Below are positions 40,581 to 49,970 of a stretch of 64,000 nucleotides of DNA, one piece after another. The stretch comes from RGIG464 sp045599585 (GTDB lineage: Bacteria; Myxococcota_A; Bradymonadia; UBA4248): contig JAZRWH010000187.1 in NCBI GenBank assembly GCA_045599585.1, positions 1 through 64,000 on the forward strand, written 5' to 3'. A program made the position numbers and the translations under genes. Below the pieces are notes generated by a model. The model was not told where the DNA came from, searched no databases, and saw only the letters and a program-made list of their open reading frames with translations. Each line of letters begins with the position of its first letter. Positions within the stretch are counted from its first letter, which is position 1.

Positions 40581-43475
40581 ATGCGCCGTTTCGCTTTGAC
40601 TGCCACCCTTCCGCTCGCTCTTTTGGGCGCGTCAAATGCTTTGGCCTATGGCGATGGCTCCGAATCTTACCGTGAGCTTCATGGTTCGCACGTCATCGTG
40701 CATTACCCCGTTTCTCGTGAGGCTTTCGCTATTCGTACCCTTCAGATCGCTGAAGAAGCTCATCAGCAATTGGCCCCTGTCTTCGAAATTGATCATCCCG
40801 AAGTGACGCACATCGTCCTCGATCACGACGTCGATGATGCAAACGGTTGGGCTCGCGTCGTCAATAGCAACGAAATCCACCTCTATCCCTATCCCCCTAA
40901 AAATACAGAAGAACTCGGTAACTACGACGATTGGATGCGCCTCCTCATTTATCACGAATATACCCATATCTTGCATATGGATACTTCTGATAACGGCTTT
41001 TATACTGTCCTTAACGCCGTCTTCGGTAAGTTCGCTCGCGGTAATGCTACGCTGCCGCGCTGGTTCACTGAAGGTCTTGCCGTCTACTTCGAAACACAAA
41101 CGAGTCAAGGCGGAAGACTGCGCTCGCCCCTCTATCGCACTATGATGCGAAACGCTGCACTCGATGGCAAAATTCCTTCGCTTGCAGCCATGTCCGTTAC
41201 CCTCGTCGATTGGCCCGCTGGATCGGCTCAATATCTCTTCGGCGCTTTCTTTATCGAGTGGTTGGCAAATACCTACGGTCAAGATGCGATCATTCAATTT
41301 GTGCAGGCTTACTCAAGACAGATCGTTCCGTTTGCTATAAATCGCGTCGCTTTGCGCGTCTTCGGTAAAACAATCGATGACCTCTGGTTGACTTGGCAAA
41401 AAGAAATAACTCAACAGGCCATCCATGAACGCTTCGCATTTGAGCGTATCGCTGCACAAAATCATTCAACCCAACTCGTACAGCCCCACCGCCATAATTA
41501 TCCTCAGGCTAGACCCAATGCCGATGCTTTCGTCTATTATCATTCTGATGGATATCATCGCAGCGAACTTTCGCTCTACGATTTGAATCATCATACACAG
41601 CAAAAATTAACAGAATGCTGGGGACCTTGTGCTGCTCGTTGGAATGACTCCGGCGAAATCCTCTTCTTTGCTCACTCTACAACACAAGATGGGTACATTC
41701 AGCGCGTTTCTCTGTACGCGTACGATATGCACTCTGGTTCCGAAACGAAATTGACCGACGATATTCATCTGCGCACTTTTGATGTCGCCGGCAATTGGCT
41801 GTACGTCGTTGCTCAAACGAATGAATCAACCCTTATTTTACGTACGACGCTTCAACAGGCCACGACGCAAAAAAATCTTAATACTTCAGATTTTGAATTG
41901 ATTTATACTTCAAATCCTTTTGAACAAATCGATTCAATAAGCGTCTATAATAAAGATGGCCACGATAAGATCGCTGTCTCCCGCTTTGATCCTAATACTC
42001 AGTATAACGAAATTGCATGGGCGTACGTTGAAGAGCTAAAAACAAATACCCCTTGGCATTCTCTCCCAACTGAAGGCGGTTTGACCTCTCTTAATCCTGA
42101 ATGGAGCAAATCAGGACAAGAATTATATTATATTTCAGATTTTAATGGTGCGTTTCAACGTTATACTTATATGATTCAATCAGATACGCTTATTAGAAAT
42201 ACACACCTTTTAAGCGGTATGATAAATCCAACAACATTAGATTCAGGAGATGTCGTCTTTGTTCAATATACTTCCTCGGGATTGGCAATCGCAAAGATAA
42301 ATGCGGATGATTTGTATAAATTGCCCGTCAATCTAAAAACACCTCCTAAACGCGAACCAAAAGAATTGCCTCAGGTTTCATATGATATCATACCTGATCG
42401 TCCTTGGCGTTGGATGTTCCCTAAAACATGGATGCCTTCTTTTGCTGCTTCGTCAAATAATAATTTCGTTTTGGGGATGTCTTTTGCCGGACGCGATTAT
42501 ATGGATCATCATAATTATACAATCGCTATTGATTATAATTCACGGATCGATTCTTTTGATTTTTCCATGACTTATAATTATATGCCCCTGTTGTGGAACC
42601 TTTCGGCAAGTCTCAACTTTTATAATGATACTTCATCCTGGTTTAATGGAAAACGTAATGTGGAGTATGAATATCAAACGGCGTCGGGTAGTTTCACGGC
42701 TTCACGCACTTTGAACAATAGACTCCTCTCCCATGTCTTTACGCTCGGCGCTAACATTCGACATACCCAGTCCTCCGATCGGTTTGCTTGGTCGCTCAGT
42801 GATCCCGCCGGAATGCCGCCTCGTATCCCAACCCTTGGTTGGCAAAATGCCCTCACGTTTAATTACCGGCTTTCTAACCTCCGACAATATGAAAAATCTC
42901 TGAACATTGGAGATGGACAGCAGCTTTCAACATCGCTCCGATTCGAAGCGCCTTGGCTCGGTGCGCAGTACTATCTCCTGACTGCTTCGTTCGACTTTCA
43001 GTCCTATTGGACAATGCCTTGGCTCGATACCCATACGCTCGGAATCCAAATTGCCGCAGGCACTTCCTACGCCCAAAATCCCAACCGCGCAGCCTACTCG
43101 CTCTCGACCGACACCACCTTTAATCTTGCCAATGTCCTCTCAGGGGCGCCACAAAACTCCTCAATCCACGGATATCTTCCTCGTTCTTTGATTGGACAAC
43201 ACTATTTTTATACGCACGCCGAATATAATTTTGGTATTTTAGATCCAATTTGGGGAACATCCACGCTTCCGCTGGGCATTCAGCGAATCAGCGCCGGTAT
43301 TTTTGCTGATTGGGGCTACGCTTGGTTCTCGAATGCATTCAACTTGCGTGATTCCTTGCCTGCCGTCGGTGCCGTTCTTCACTTCGATGTCAGTCTTGGT
43401 TATCGCCTCATTCAACGCGTGAGCATCGGTTATGCCTATGGCGATATCCATCAGATCTATTTCGGATTGTTTTGA
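40581..43475 (+). CDS. Envelope protein: gluzincin-type peptidase domain, TolB-like propeller, C-terminal beta barrel
   Basis: A 964-residue exported protein. Signal peptide to about residue 22 (SNALA-Y). Residues 30-290 form a peptidase-MA-like domain with H-E-x-x-H in YHEYTHILH (His 125, Glu 126, His 129) and the third ligand Glu 164 in WFTEGLAVYFE. About 300-600 is a TolB/WD40-like propeller (YYHSDGYHRSELSLYDL, ARWNDSGEILFFAH, WSKSGQELYYISDFNG). From about 660 alternating aromatic/polar strands end in YGDIHQIYFGLF, the terminal Phe of outer-membrane barrels. So a metallopeptidase or peptidase-like domain anchored in the outer membrane. Starts right after the tRNA terminator, without clear ribosome-binding site. 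Confidence 0.83.
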   Translation: MRRFALTATLPLALLGASNALAYGDGSESYRELHGSHVIVHYPVSREAFAIRTLQIAEEAHQQLAPVFEIDHPEVTHIVLDHDVDDANGWARVVNSNEIHLYPYPPKNTEELGNYDDWMRLLIYHEYTHILHMDTSDNGFYTVLNAVFGKFARGNATLPRWFTEGLAVYFETQTSQGGRLRSPLYRTMMRNAALDGKIPSLAAMSVTLVDWPAGSAQYLFGAFFIEWLANTYGQDAIIQFVQAYSRQIVPFAINRVALRVFGKTIDDLWLTWQKEITQQAIHERFAFERIAAQNHSTQLVQPHRHNYPQARPNADAFVYYHSDGYHRSELSLYDLNHHTQQKLTECWGPCAARWNDSGEILFFAHSTTQDGYIQRVSLYAYDMHSGSETKLTDDIHLRTFDVAGNWLYVVAQTNESTLILRTTLQQATTQKNLNTSDFELIYTSNPFEQIDSISVYNKDGHDKIAVSRFDPNTQYNEIAWAYVEELKTNTPWHSLPTEGGLTSLNPEWSKSGQELYYISDFNGAFQRYTYMIQSDTLIRNTHLLSGMINPTTLDSGDVVFVQYTSSGLAIAKINADDLYKLPVNLKTPPKREPKELPQVSYDIIPDRPWRWMFPKTWMPSFAASSNNNFVLGMSFAGRDYMDHHNYTIAIDYNSRIDSFDFSMTYNYMPLLWNLSASLNFYNDTSSWFNGKRNVEYEYQTASGSFTASRTLNNRLLSHVFTLGANIRHTQSSDRFAWSLSDPAGMPPRIPTLGWQNALTFNYRLSNLRQYEKSLNIGDGQQLSTSLRFEAPWLGAQYYLLTASFDFQSYWTMPWLDTHTLGIQIAAGTSYAQNPNRAAYSLSTDTTFNLANVLSGAPQNSSIHGYLPRSLIGQHYFYTHAEYNFGILDPIWGTSTLPLGIQRISAGIFADWGYAWFSNAFNLRDSLPAVGAVLHFDVSLGYRLIQRVSIGYAYGDIHQIYFGLF

Positions 43476-43569
43476 GGTTGCGCTAAATTGTGCATCTTGC
43501 GTGCTGCAAACAGCTGAGATTGTTTCTAAAATGAAGCGTTCACGAGGGGGAGGCTTTCAGTGTTTTTGA

Positions 43570-43669
43570 GGGGGATGTGTCCCCCTGAGCGTCTATTGGT
43601 TCCCATGCGTCGTGTTGCACACGACTCTATGGAAACCAATACGCCGCTACCCCCTCTTGCCGTGGGCGT
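43570..43669 (+). repeat. Class-1 palindromic intergenic repeat, copy R6 (medium form)
   Basis: GGGGGATGTGTCCCCCTGAG, then GTCTATTGGTT-CCCAT and ATGG-AAACCAATACGCCGC as a long interrupted stem with the inner hairpin GTCGTGT-tgc-ACACGAC at the tip, then CTACCCCCTCT. It lies in the 423-base gap 43476-43898, which has no gene. Confidence 0.86.
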
Positions 43670-43835
43670 CAACAGCAGATGCTTCGTCGTCAAGGTTGTC
43701 ATAGCGTTGTATCGCAGCTGTTCGGCGCTACTTTGACTTGCGTCTACGGTTGCGCATGTTGATCAGGTTAAGCTAATTTGGATGTCTCACATCTGTTTTG
43801 CCTTAAACGACACAATAACAAAAAAGAGACAAAAA

Positions 43836-43866
43836 AACCGGAGTTCTGTTGCCAAAACTCCGGTTT
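43836..43866 (-). terminator. Rho-independent terminator of the Cys-rich lipoprotein gene
   Basis: On the minus strand AAACCGGAGTT pairs with AACTCCGGTTT around TTGGCAACAG, then T-rich sequence. It lies about 32 bases after the stop codon. Confidence 0.88.
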
Positions 43867-43898
43867 ATGGATTCAGTTATGTCACTGAATGGAAGGGA

Positions 43899-44387
43899 TT
43901 AGCGGCAGCCAGCTTCCCAGGCACCCGTGGGGGAGACAAAGGCATCAGGTAAGCAACGACTACCGTATCCAGGACATTGCGTATCGATACGTCGGCTGCC
44001 CGAGCAATAGAAGTAGCTGTAGTCGTCCGTGCAGAGCGTTTTGGCTCTCTCATAAACCCAAACAGGCGTCGAATAGCCATTCATGCGCGTGCAACGTTCA
44101 ATTTGGATTTCATCGCCAACACAGACATAATTTTCAAGGCCAACTTGTGACTCACTGCATGTGGAGTAACAGGCTGCAAAACCGCGATCTTCACGGCAAA
44201 CTTCATGGAGACCGCAGGATTCAACACGATGATATTCATAATATGCATCGCATTCATAAACATCGTCAAAATCGCAGATCGATTTGCCAGGAATGCTGCA
44301 GGGATCGCCATCGACGATTGGGTCACAAGCAGATACACAAGCTAACAGTGCAGCAGCAGAAATAAGTGAAAGCGCAACCTTTTTCAT
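43899..44387 (-). CDS. Cysteine-rich lipoprotein (one-unit form)
   Basis: A 162-residue lipoprotein: signal peptide KKVALSLISAAALLACVSAC with lipobox VSAC. The mature part begins DPIVDGDPCSIPGKSICDFDDVYECD and holds 14 or so Cys, including SCGLHEVCREDRGFAACYSTCSESQVG and, near the end, a second Cys set. It is closely similar to the first and last portions of the protein at 44796-45851, so the two are paralogues with one and three middle units. Start ATG 44387 (AAGAGG seven bases upstream) rather than the in-frame TTG at 44393. No known family; extracellular (inference). Confidence 0.78.
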   Translation of the reverse strand: MKKVALSLISAAALLACVSACDPIVDGDPCSIPGKSICDFDDVYECDAYYEYHRVESCGLHEVCREDRGFAACYSTCSESQVGLENYVCVGDEIQIERCTRMNGYSTPVWVYERAKTLCTDDYSYFYCSGSRRIDTQCPGYGSRCLPDAFVSPTGAWEAGCR

Positions 44388-44732
44388 AATCAACCTCTTT
44401 TTAATGCCTCTGCCAAAAGATTTGGGCAGATGGGATAATGTCCTGCGCTTTGTTAGCGCAGATAAAACGCGTCGTCTGATGATGTCGAGAATCCTTCCTC
44501 GTGTCGAGAATCCCTTCTCGCGCTGTGACGTTCAACTCACAGATAAAATTAACGCAGTATTCATGCCAAGTCTAAAAAGAAAAGTATGCTTCTTTTGAAC
44601 GCTTAATGCCGCATAAAACAGCAGGGGTCGTGCATTTGTTCCCTAAAAGTGTGCAATGAATGCGTAATAATGTGACTTTTTCGATACGCTCGCACTTAGG
44701 TAACAAGGCTACGTCTGTAAAGTGATGCAAAA
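44388..44732. other. Gap between the two Cys-rich lipoprotein genes, with a 19-bp tandem repeat
   Basis: No gene. TGTCGAGAATCCTTCCTCG at 44483-44501 is followed directly by a near-copy at 44502-44520 that itself forms the hairpin CGAGAA-tccc-TTCTCG. CTGCGCT-ttgtt-AGCGCAG is another hairpin at 44443-44461. The promoter of the 43899-44387 gene must lie at the left end. Confidence 0.5.
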
Positions 44733-44762
44733 AAGCCGAAGCTACATTGAATGCTTCGGCTT
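44733..44762 (-). terminator. Rho-independent terminator of the multi-unit Cys-rich lipoprotein gene
   Basis: AAGCCGAAGC pairs with GCTTCGGCTT around a 10-base loop; on the minus strand TTTTTTG follows. About 34 bases after the stop codon. Confidence 0.9.
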
Positions 44763-44795
44763 GATTGCTCGTTTGGATACGATAATCGGTGTGTG

Positions 44796-45851
44796 CTATT
44801 TGCACTCAGCCAAATAGAGGTGTTCTTGGGTGCGCTTGTCATAGGATAGTGTCGTCCTTGGAACGCACTGACCTTTGTAATTATTCTCGGGGATGGGGGC
44901 TGGACATGCATTGGACACGATTTGACCCTGCACGCAACTATAAATGACGTTATCTGAGGCACATACTGACAGATCTGTGTCGTAAACTAAAACGGGGTCA
45001 TCATCTTCGTAGCCAGGAAAGACGTAGCATTTTTGAGTATGGATATGATCATTGTTGTCACAAGAGTAGTCATTTGCGCCAATGAGTTCTGAGGGACATT
45101 TTTCGTAACAATCGGCTCCCGTGTCATCTTCGCGACATGCATTAGCAGCACAGTTTTTTGAAACTTCATATTCGAAGTTATAGTTGCAATAGTAAACAAA
45201 GTTGTCTTCGCAAATAGAGGTTCCTGGTGTGGAACAGGGGTAATTTGAGTAAGTGATGACAGGAGCAGAGGGATAGCCTGTAATGTAATCGCATGTTTCT
45301 GCGATAACTCTGTTTCTGTCATGAATATACTTTGTTCCGATTTCAGTTTCTTGGCATAAGGTGTAACAAGCCGCTTGGTGACCAATTTCTCTGCAGGCTT
45401 CATTGGAAGTGCAGTCTTTCGACACTTCGTACTCGAAGTTATTGTTGCAGTAGTAAACAAAGTTGCCTTCGCAAATATAGGTTCCCGGGGCGGAACAGGG
45501 GTAATTGGAGTAGGTGAGGATGGGGGCGGAGGAGGTATATCCGCTCATGTAGTCGCAAATTTCCGTCGTCACGGTAATGCCATCATGAATAAATCTCGTT
45601 CCGATTTCGCTTGCGTTACACGTTGTATAGCAAGCTGCCAGGCTACCAACTTCTCGACAAGATTCATGGGAGCTGCATGTATCGATTTTGTGGTACTCAG
45701 ATTCTTCAGTACACAAATATATATCGTCCAGATCACATGTTGAATGACCTGGTGTGGTACAGGGATCGCCTTCATTGATTAAAGAGCAAGCGGGGGCGAT
45801 GGAAAGGAGTGCAGCGCAGGATGCGAGAAGTACAACGATCGATTTATACAT
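44796..45851 (-). CDS. Cysteine-rich lipoprotein with tandem units
   Basis: A 351-residue lipoprotein, lipobox APAC at residues 19-22. After CSLINEGDPCTTPGHSTCDLDDIYLC come repeated units of about 75 residues, each with PCSxPGTxICExNFVYYC, the FEYEVSK segment and C-x-E/N-A-C-R-E, then AACYTLCxETEIGTKYIHD and ETCDYITGYPSAPVITYSNY. Two units are nearly the same in protein and DNA (45195-45290 against 45470-45560), which points to recent duplication. The C-terminal 90 residues resemble the end of the 43899-44387 protein. About 30 Cys, likely all paired in disulphides. GGAG five bases before the ATG. Function unknown. Confidence 0.8.
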   Translation of the reverse strand: MYKSIVVLLASCAALLSIAPACSLINEGDPCTTPGHSTCDLDDIYLCTEESEYHKIDTCSSHESCREVGSLAACYTTCNASEIGTRFIHDGITVTTEICDYMSGYTSSAPILTYSNYPCSAPGTYICEGNFVYYCNNNFEYEVSKDCTSNEACREIGHQAACYTLCQETEIGTKYIHDRNRVIAETCDYITGYPSAPVITYSNYPCSTPGTSICEDNFVYYCNYNFEYEVSKNCAANACREDDTGADCYEKCPSELIGANDYSCDNNDHIHTQKCYVFPGYEDDDPVLVYDTDLSVCASDNVIYSCVQGQIVSNACPAPIPENNYKGQCVPRTTLSYDKRTQEHLYLAECK

Positions 45852-46109
45852 AAATTCTCCTTCAACGTGCGCAAGTCATACATGCGCAACAAAAGTCTAT
45901 GTCAATCATAAATGCATGTTGTATGCCGAGCTTATCGGTTTGCAAATCATGTCAAATTGCAGCCAGCCAAAATAAAACTAACCTATCGATTGGGGGATTG
46001 TCAAAAGACGAAAATACAAGAGGACAGTGTGGGGTAAGCGCATGTGTCAACGATGACTATATATAATGATAGAGATCGCCAGTGGGCAAGAAAGCCTTTT
46101 TGTGGGCTA

Positions 46110-46215
46110 AGCCGGCCGTATTTGCAGAGCAAATAGGCCGGCCGCAGAGCCGTATTGGCCATCAGGCCAATAGGCGTGCGCGCAAGGCGTATTCGACGCA
46201 GGAGAATAGCCGCGC
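46110..46215. repeat. Class-2 bulged hairpin block S5 (three units)
   Basis: Unit one GCCGGCC-G-TATTTGC-aga-GCAAATA-GGCCGGC; unit two GCC-G-TATTGGCC-atca-GGCCAATA-GGC; unit three GC-aaGGC-G-TATTC...GAATA-GCC-GC. In all three the unpaired G sits before TATT. It fills the gap downstream of the kinase gene; 45852-46109 has no gene. Confidence 0.8.
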
Positions 46216-46256
46216 AAAAACAAAATATTAGTCGACAAATCTACTAAGATGATGAA

Positions 46257-49200
46257 TTAGAATTTATTTAATCGCTCAATAGCCTTAAAATCTCCAAGAG
46301 CCATCGCTTGTTTGTGAGCGATTTCGTGGACGAGTCGTGCTTGTTCGCGGGAGGCGTAGCGGAGGCATAAGTGCATAGCGAGTTCAGCGCAGTAGAGGAT
46401 ATCGCCGTCAACGATGCCACCTTCTTGGAGTGAGACTGCAAGTCGTTGGACAGTTTGGTTGAAGGTTGGCCAATCGAAGGTAGCAGCACAGCAGACGAGG
46501 AGCTCAGCGTAAAGCCAGTTGAGGTCGAGAATCTGGAGGTTAGCTTCCTGGATGGGAATTTGGTTAAGGACGATGGTTTTTGCTTCGGTATAGCGTTGTT
46601 TGGAGAGGAGGAGCAAAACGAGGTTGATAGTCGTCGTGCTTCCGTACGAAACGTTGAGTTCGTGGTAGATTCCGATAGCGCGTCGATAATAGGATTCAGC
46701 GGCATCAGGTTGATTGTAACCGAGTCGGTAGACTTCGCCGATATCATTGAGGGCATTAGCCATATCGAGTCGGCATCCGAGGTGTTCGAAGAGATTGAAA
46801 GCGTATTCGATGGCGCGTCTGGCGTCTTCAAAAAGTCCGCTGTGTTGCAGGACGTTTCCCATGGCGTTATAGGAGCGCGCAAGACCGAATTTGTCATCGA
46901 TTGAGGTTTGGATTTCGATGGCTTTTTCGAGGAAACTGCGTGCGGTTTCGCATTCATGTCGAACATCGTAGACGCGTCCGAGGTTACCGTAAACTTCGGC
47001 GAGGGTTGAAGCATAGGTTTGTCGTCGTTTTGGGCTGATCTGTTCGAAGTATTGGAGCGAAACGATGAGTGCGTCAATCGATTCAGTAATGCGATTTTGG
47101 TATTGTAGTGCTTGACCTTTTTCTTTGTAGGCGAGTGCGAGTACGAGGGGGGCTTTAATGGTATTGCCTAGTGTGATGGCACGATCAACGAGGACGTTCG
47201 CTTCTTCGAATTTGCCTTCGACTGTGCAGCAATTCGCTTCGGTAACCCAGCCGAGAGCTCGGATTGGGGAGTTAGCGTCAGCTTTGCATGCGTTGAGGGC
47301 TTCTTCGCGTTTTCGGAAGAGATCATGTGCGATAGCATATTCCCCGCGTTGTTTTCTGATCGAAGCCGCCTGCAGGAAGGGTTCGATGCAGGATTCCCAG
47401 ACTTGAGCAGCGAAGAGGTGTTTTGCGCGTCGTTCGTGGTAAAGCTCAAAGGAATTGGAAAAATAGTCGCGGAGCATATCAGCGCAAATGACGTTGTGCT
47501 GTCGTGTTCTGCCATTTTCTTCGGCGTGTCGCAGGAGGGATTCGAGCAACAGGGAGTGGGTAAAGCAGACGTTGGGGTAACGCATTTCGAAGAGCCTGTG
47601 TTCCAACATGATTTCGAGTGTTTTTTTGGTTGACCCGAGTTCTGCTGCGGAACAGGCGATGCGCCATTCGTCGGCATCGAATTGGAGGCCAAGCGAAGCG
47701 GCAATCTCGAGCTGCTCAATGGCGTACTGCTGCACTTTCGTGTCTTTAAAGATGAGACGGAGGCGAGAGAGCCAGACTTCGTGCAGTGAGTCAGGGAGAT
47801 TTTCGGAAGTTCCGTCTTTGAGTTTAAAGCCATTGGGGCCTGGTACGAGCAACCCTCGTTCAATCCAATCGCCGATGAGTTGGATTGCAAAAAGCGGCAT
47901 ACCGCCGGTGCGTTCGGCGACTTTTTGACAAAGCTCGTCGTCGAGGCCGATGAGTTCGTGCACGAGTTTTCGGTGTGCATCGGGCGGGAGTGGATCAATC
48001 GTAAAGCGGACGATGCCAGGTTGATTGATGAGCGCCATCCAAGATTCATGTTGAGCGCTTTCTTTGGTAATCTCTTCACTGCGGCATGTGCAGAGAATGA
48101 GAAGGGGGACATCCGCCGTTTTGGCTTGTTTCATCGAATATTCGACGAAATTAAGTGAGTCATTCGCGAGATGAAAATCGTCTAACCACAAAATTGCGGC
48201 GCGATCTTGACAGAGTCTTCTAAGAAAACGGTGAAGTACTGCAAATTGTTCGTCTTTTGAGTTGAAGTGAATGGCCGGTACGGGGTGATCAGGATCATCC
48301 TTTAGATGCATGAGTTCGAGGATGGGGAGGGCATCATCGTATTCAGGCGTGAGGGGATGATCTGCCAAAAAGGCACGTACGCGCTCAAGCGCTTCAATGC
48401 GGGTGAGGCTTTGGCAAGCAAGGTGGTACATCATAGCGCGGGCAACACCGGAGGCATTGTAGTGATCTGCGTAGTGCAGTGCTTTGATGTTATGGGCCAA
48501 GCCTAATTCGTGTGCACGTTGGAACATCCATTCGACGAGTCGAGATTTGCCGGCACCTTTGGGGCCGTCAATGATGATCGTGCGCGTGATATGATCACGG
48601 CGTGTTTGAAGAAGCGAGTCGTAGATGGCGTCACGTTCGTGTTCACGGTCGACGAGCGGAATAGTACGAAGGCCCCAAAGGCCGAGGCCTGCGCCGTTAA
48701 GCTGGATGTTTGTCTCGAAGGAATCTCGTTTCCAGGTCTTGGGGGCAGGAATAAGCGGATGATCGTGGTAAAATTCGGGCTTAACGACGTTATTGTGCAG
48801 CATTTCGGCCAACGTTTCGAGATGCTCGTTGGCTGCTACTGGATGTGGACTATGCACAAGGTGGGTGCCTCGCGTCAGCGCATTGGCAATTTCTTGTGTA
48901 TCCATACGAAGCGTATCCCCCGTGTCGTTGAGCAGTTCATTCGTAAGATCGACGATTTTGTCTGTTGCGACGGGGGCAATTTGTTGCGAGGGGGAGCAGA
49001 TGTTGTCAAAAACATTGGAACTGCCGCTGACGCATACTTCGTTGATGGCACTATGTTCGTTTGAACTCCCAAATTCAGCTTCCTCAGATTCGGGTTCAAG
49101 AATTTCAGGGTCGGGCAAATTAATGAGATCCCAAGCTGCTTCGGCTGCAAATTGGTATCGGTCGCTGATGCGTTTGGCAAGCATTCGGTCGAGCCAAGCC

Positions 49201-49970
49201 TGAAAACCTTGAGGAATGTGATTTCCGACGATAGGGGCTGGATTGTCTGTAATCTGACATTTAAGTACAGCAGTGCCAGAAACTTCTGAAAAAAGTCGTT
49301 TTCCGGATGCGAATTGATAGGCCAAACAGCCGACGCTATAAAGGTCAGTCCAGGGGCCTTGATCTCGAAGTTTGTTCAAAATCTGCTCTGGAGCCATGTA
49401 GCGTGGTGTTCCGGCAACGATACCCCCTGGGAGCTCTTTTGCACCAACTGCTTTGGCAATACCAAAATCCGTAAGCTTGATGCGCATGTGTGCATTGTCT
49501 CGCATCAAGAGGATATTTGCGGGTTTTATATCTCTGTGGATGACGTCTCGCGCATGGGCGTGAGCCAAGGCGTCTAAGATTTCAAGAATCAAAAAACGGG
49601 TTCGATGCCATGCGAGTGGTGTTTTGGGGCGAGGAAGTACGCCGCCGTTCGCAAGTTCCATGGCATAGTACTGGCTTCCACTTGCGATTGCGCCTTCTGA
49701 TGCCTGAAAAAGATCGTCGTCCGTCACGCCGTAATCTAAAAGTTTAATGATCGAAGGGTGGTGAAGTCGTGCAACAGCACGTACCTCATTCGAAAAAGAG
49801 AGTCTAAAGGTCTCATCTTCTGCGCCCATTGCGGTAATAACTTTAATGGCGACATGTGTGCCGGCTGTTCGGTGCACACCTTCCCAGACTACACCCATCG
49901 ACCCATGCCCGATCGGCGATAAAAGGTCAAAAGGGCCAAGAGCGATATGTCTCTGATCTGACTGATCCAT
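46257..49970 (-). CDS. Ser/Thr protein kinase fused to AAA-type ATPase and TPR domain (PknK-like)
   Basis: A 1237-residue soluble signalling protein. Residues 10-285 are a eukaryotic-type kinase: Gly loop IGHGSMGVV (20-28), Lys 43 in VAIKV, catalytic HRDIKPANILL (Asp 147), DFG (168-170) and GTPRYMAPEQ. An acidic linker follows (290-430). Then comes a STAND/AAA-type ATPase with Walker A GPKGAGKS (469-476) and Walker B ILWLDDFHLAND. The C-terminal 370 residues are TPRs (RSYNAMGNVLQHSGLFEDARRAIEYAF). This composition is well known in Myxococcota. It most likely integrates a signal through the TPR/ATPase part. Divergent from rng; target unknown. Confidence 0.92.
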   Translation of the reverse strand: MDQSDQRHIALGPFDLLSPIGHGSMGVVWEGVHRTAGTHVAIKVITAMGAEDETFRLSFSNEVRAVARLHHPSIIKLLDYGVTDDDLFQASEGAIASGSQYYAMELANGGVLPRPKTPLAWHRTRFLILEILDALAHAHARDVIHRDIKPANILLMRDNAHMRIKLTDFGIAKAVGAKELPGGIVAGTPRYMAPEQILNKLRDQGPWTDLYSVGCLAYQFASGKRLFSEVSGTAVLKCQITDNPAPIVGNHIPQGFQAWLDRMLAKRISDRYQFAAEAAWDLINLPDPEILEPESEEAEFGSSNEHSAINEVCVSGSSNVFDNICSPSQQIAPVATDKIVDLTNELLNDTGDTLRMDTQEIANALTRGTHLVHSPHPVAANEHLETLAEMLHNNVVKPEFYHDHPLIPAPKTWKRDSFETNIQLNGAGLGLWGLRTIPLVDREHERDAIYDSLLQTRRDHITRTIIIDGPKGAGKSRLVEWMFQRAHELGLAHNIKALHYADHYNASGVARAMMYHLACQSLTRIEALERVRAFLADHPLTPEYDDALPILELMHLKDDPDHPVPAIHFNSKDEQFAVLHRFLRRLCQDRAAILWLDDFHLANDSLNFVEYSMKQAKTADVPLLILCTCRSEEITKESAQHESWMALINQPGIVRFTIDPLPPDAHRKLVHELIGLDDELCQKVAERTGGMPLFAIQLIGDWIERGLLVPGPNGFKLKDGTSENLPDSLHEVWLSRLRLIFKDTKVQQYAIEQLEIAASLGLQFDADEWRIACSAAELGSTKKTLEIMLEHRLFEMRYPNVCFTHSLLLESLLRHAEENGRTRQHNVICADMLRDYFSNSFELYHERRAKHLFAAQVWESCIEPFLQAASIRKQRGEYAIAHDLFRKREEALNACKADANSPIRALGWVTEANCCTVEGKFEEANVLVDRAITLGNTIKAPLVLALAYKEKGQALQYQNRITESIDALIVSLQYFEQISPKRRQTYASTLAEVYGNLGRVYDVRHECETARSFLEKAIEIQTSIDDKFGLARSYNAMGNVLQHSGLFEDARRAIEYAFNLFEHLGCRLDMANALNDIGEVYRLGYNQPDAAESYYRRAIGIYHELNVSYGSTTTINLVLLLLSKQRYTEAKTIVLNQIPIQEANLQILDLNWLYAELLVCCAATFDWPTFNQTVQRLAVSLQEGGIVDGDILYCAELAMHLCLRYASREQARLVHEIAHKQAMALGDFKAIERLNKF

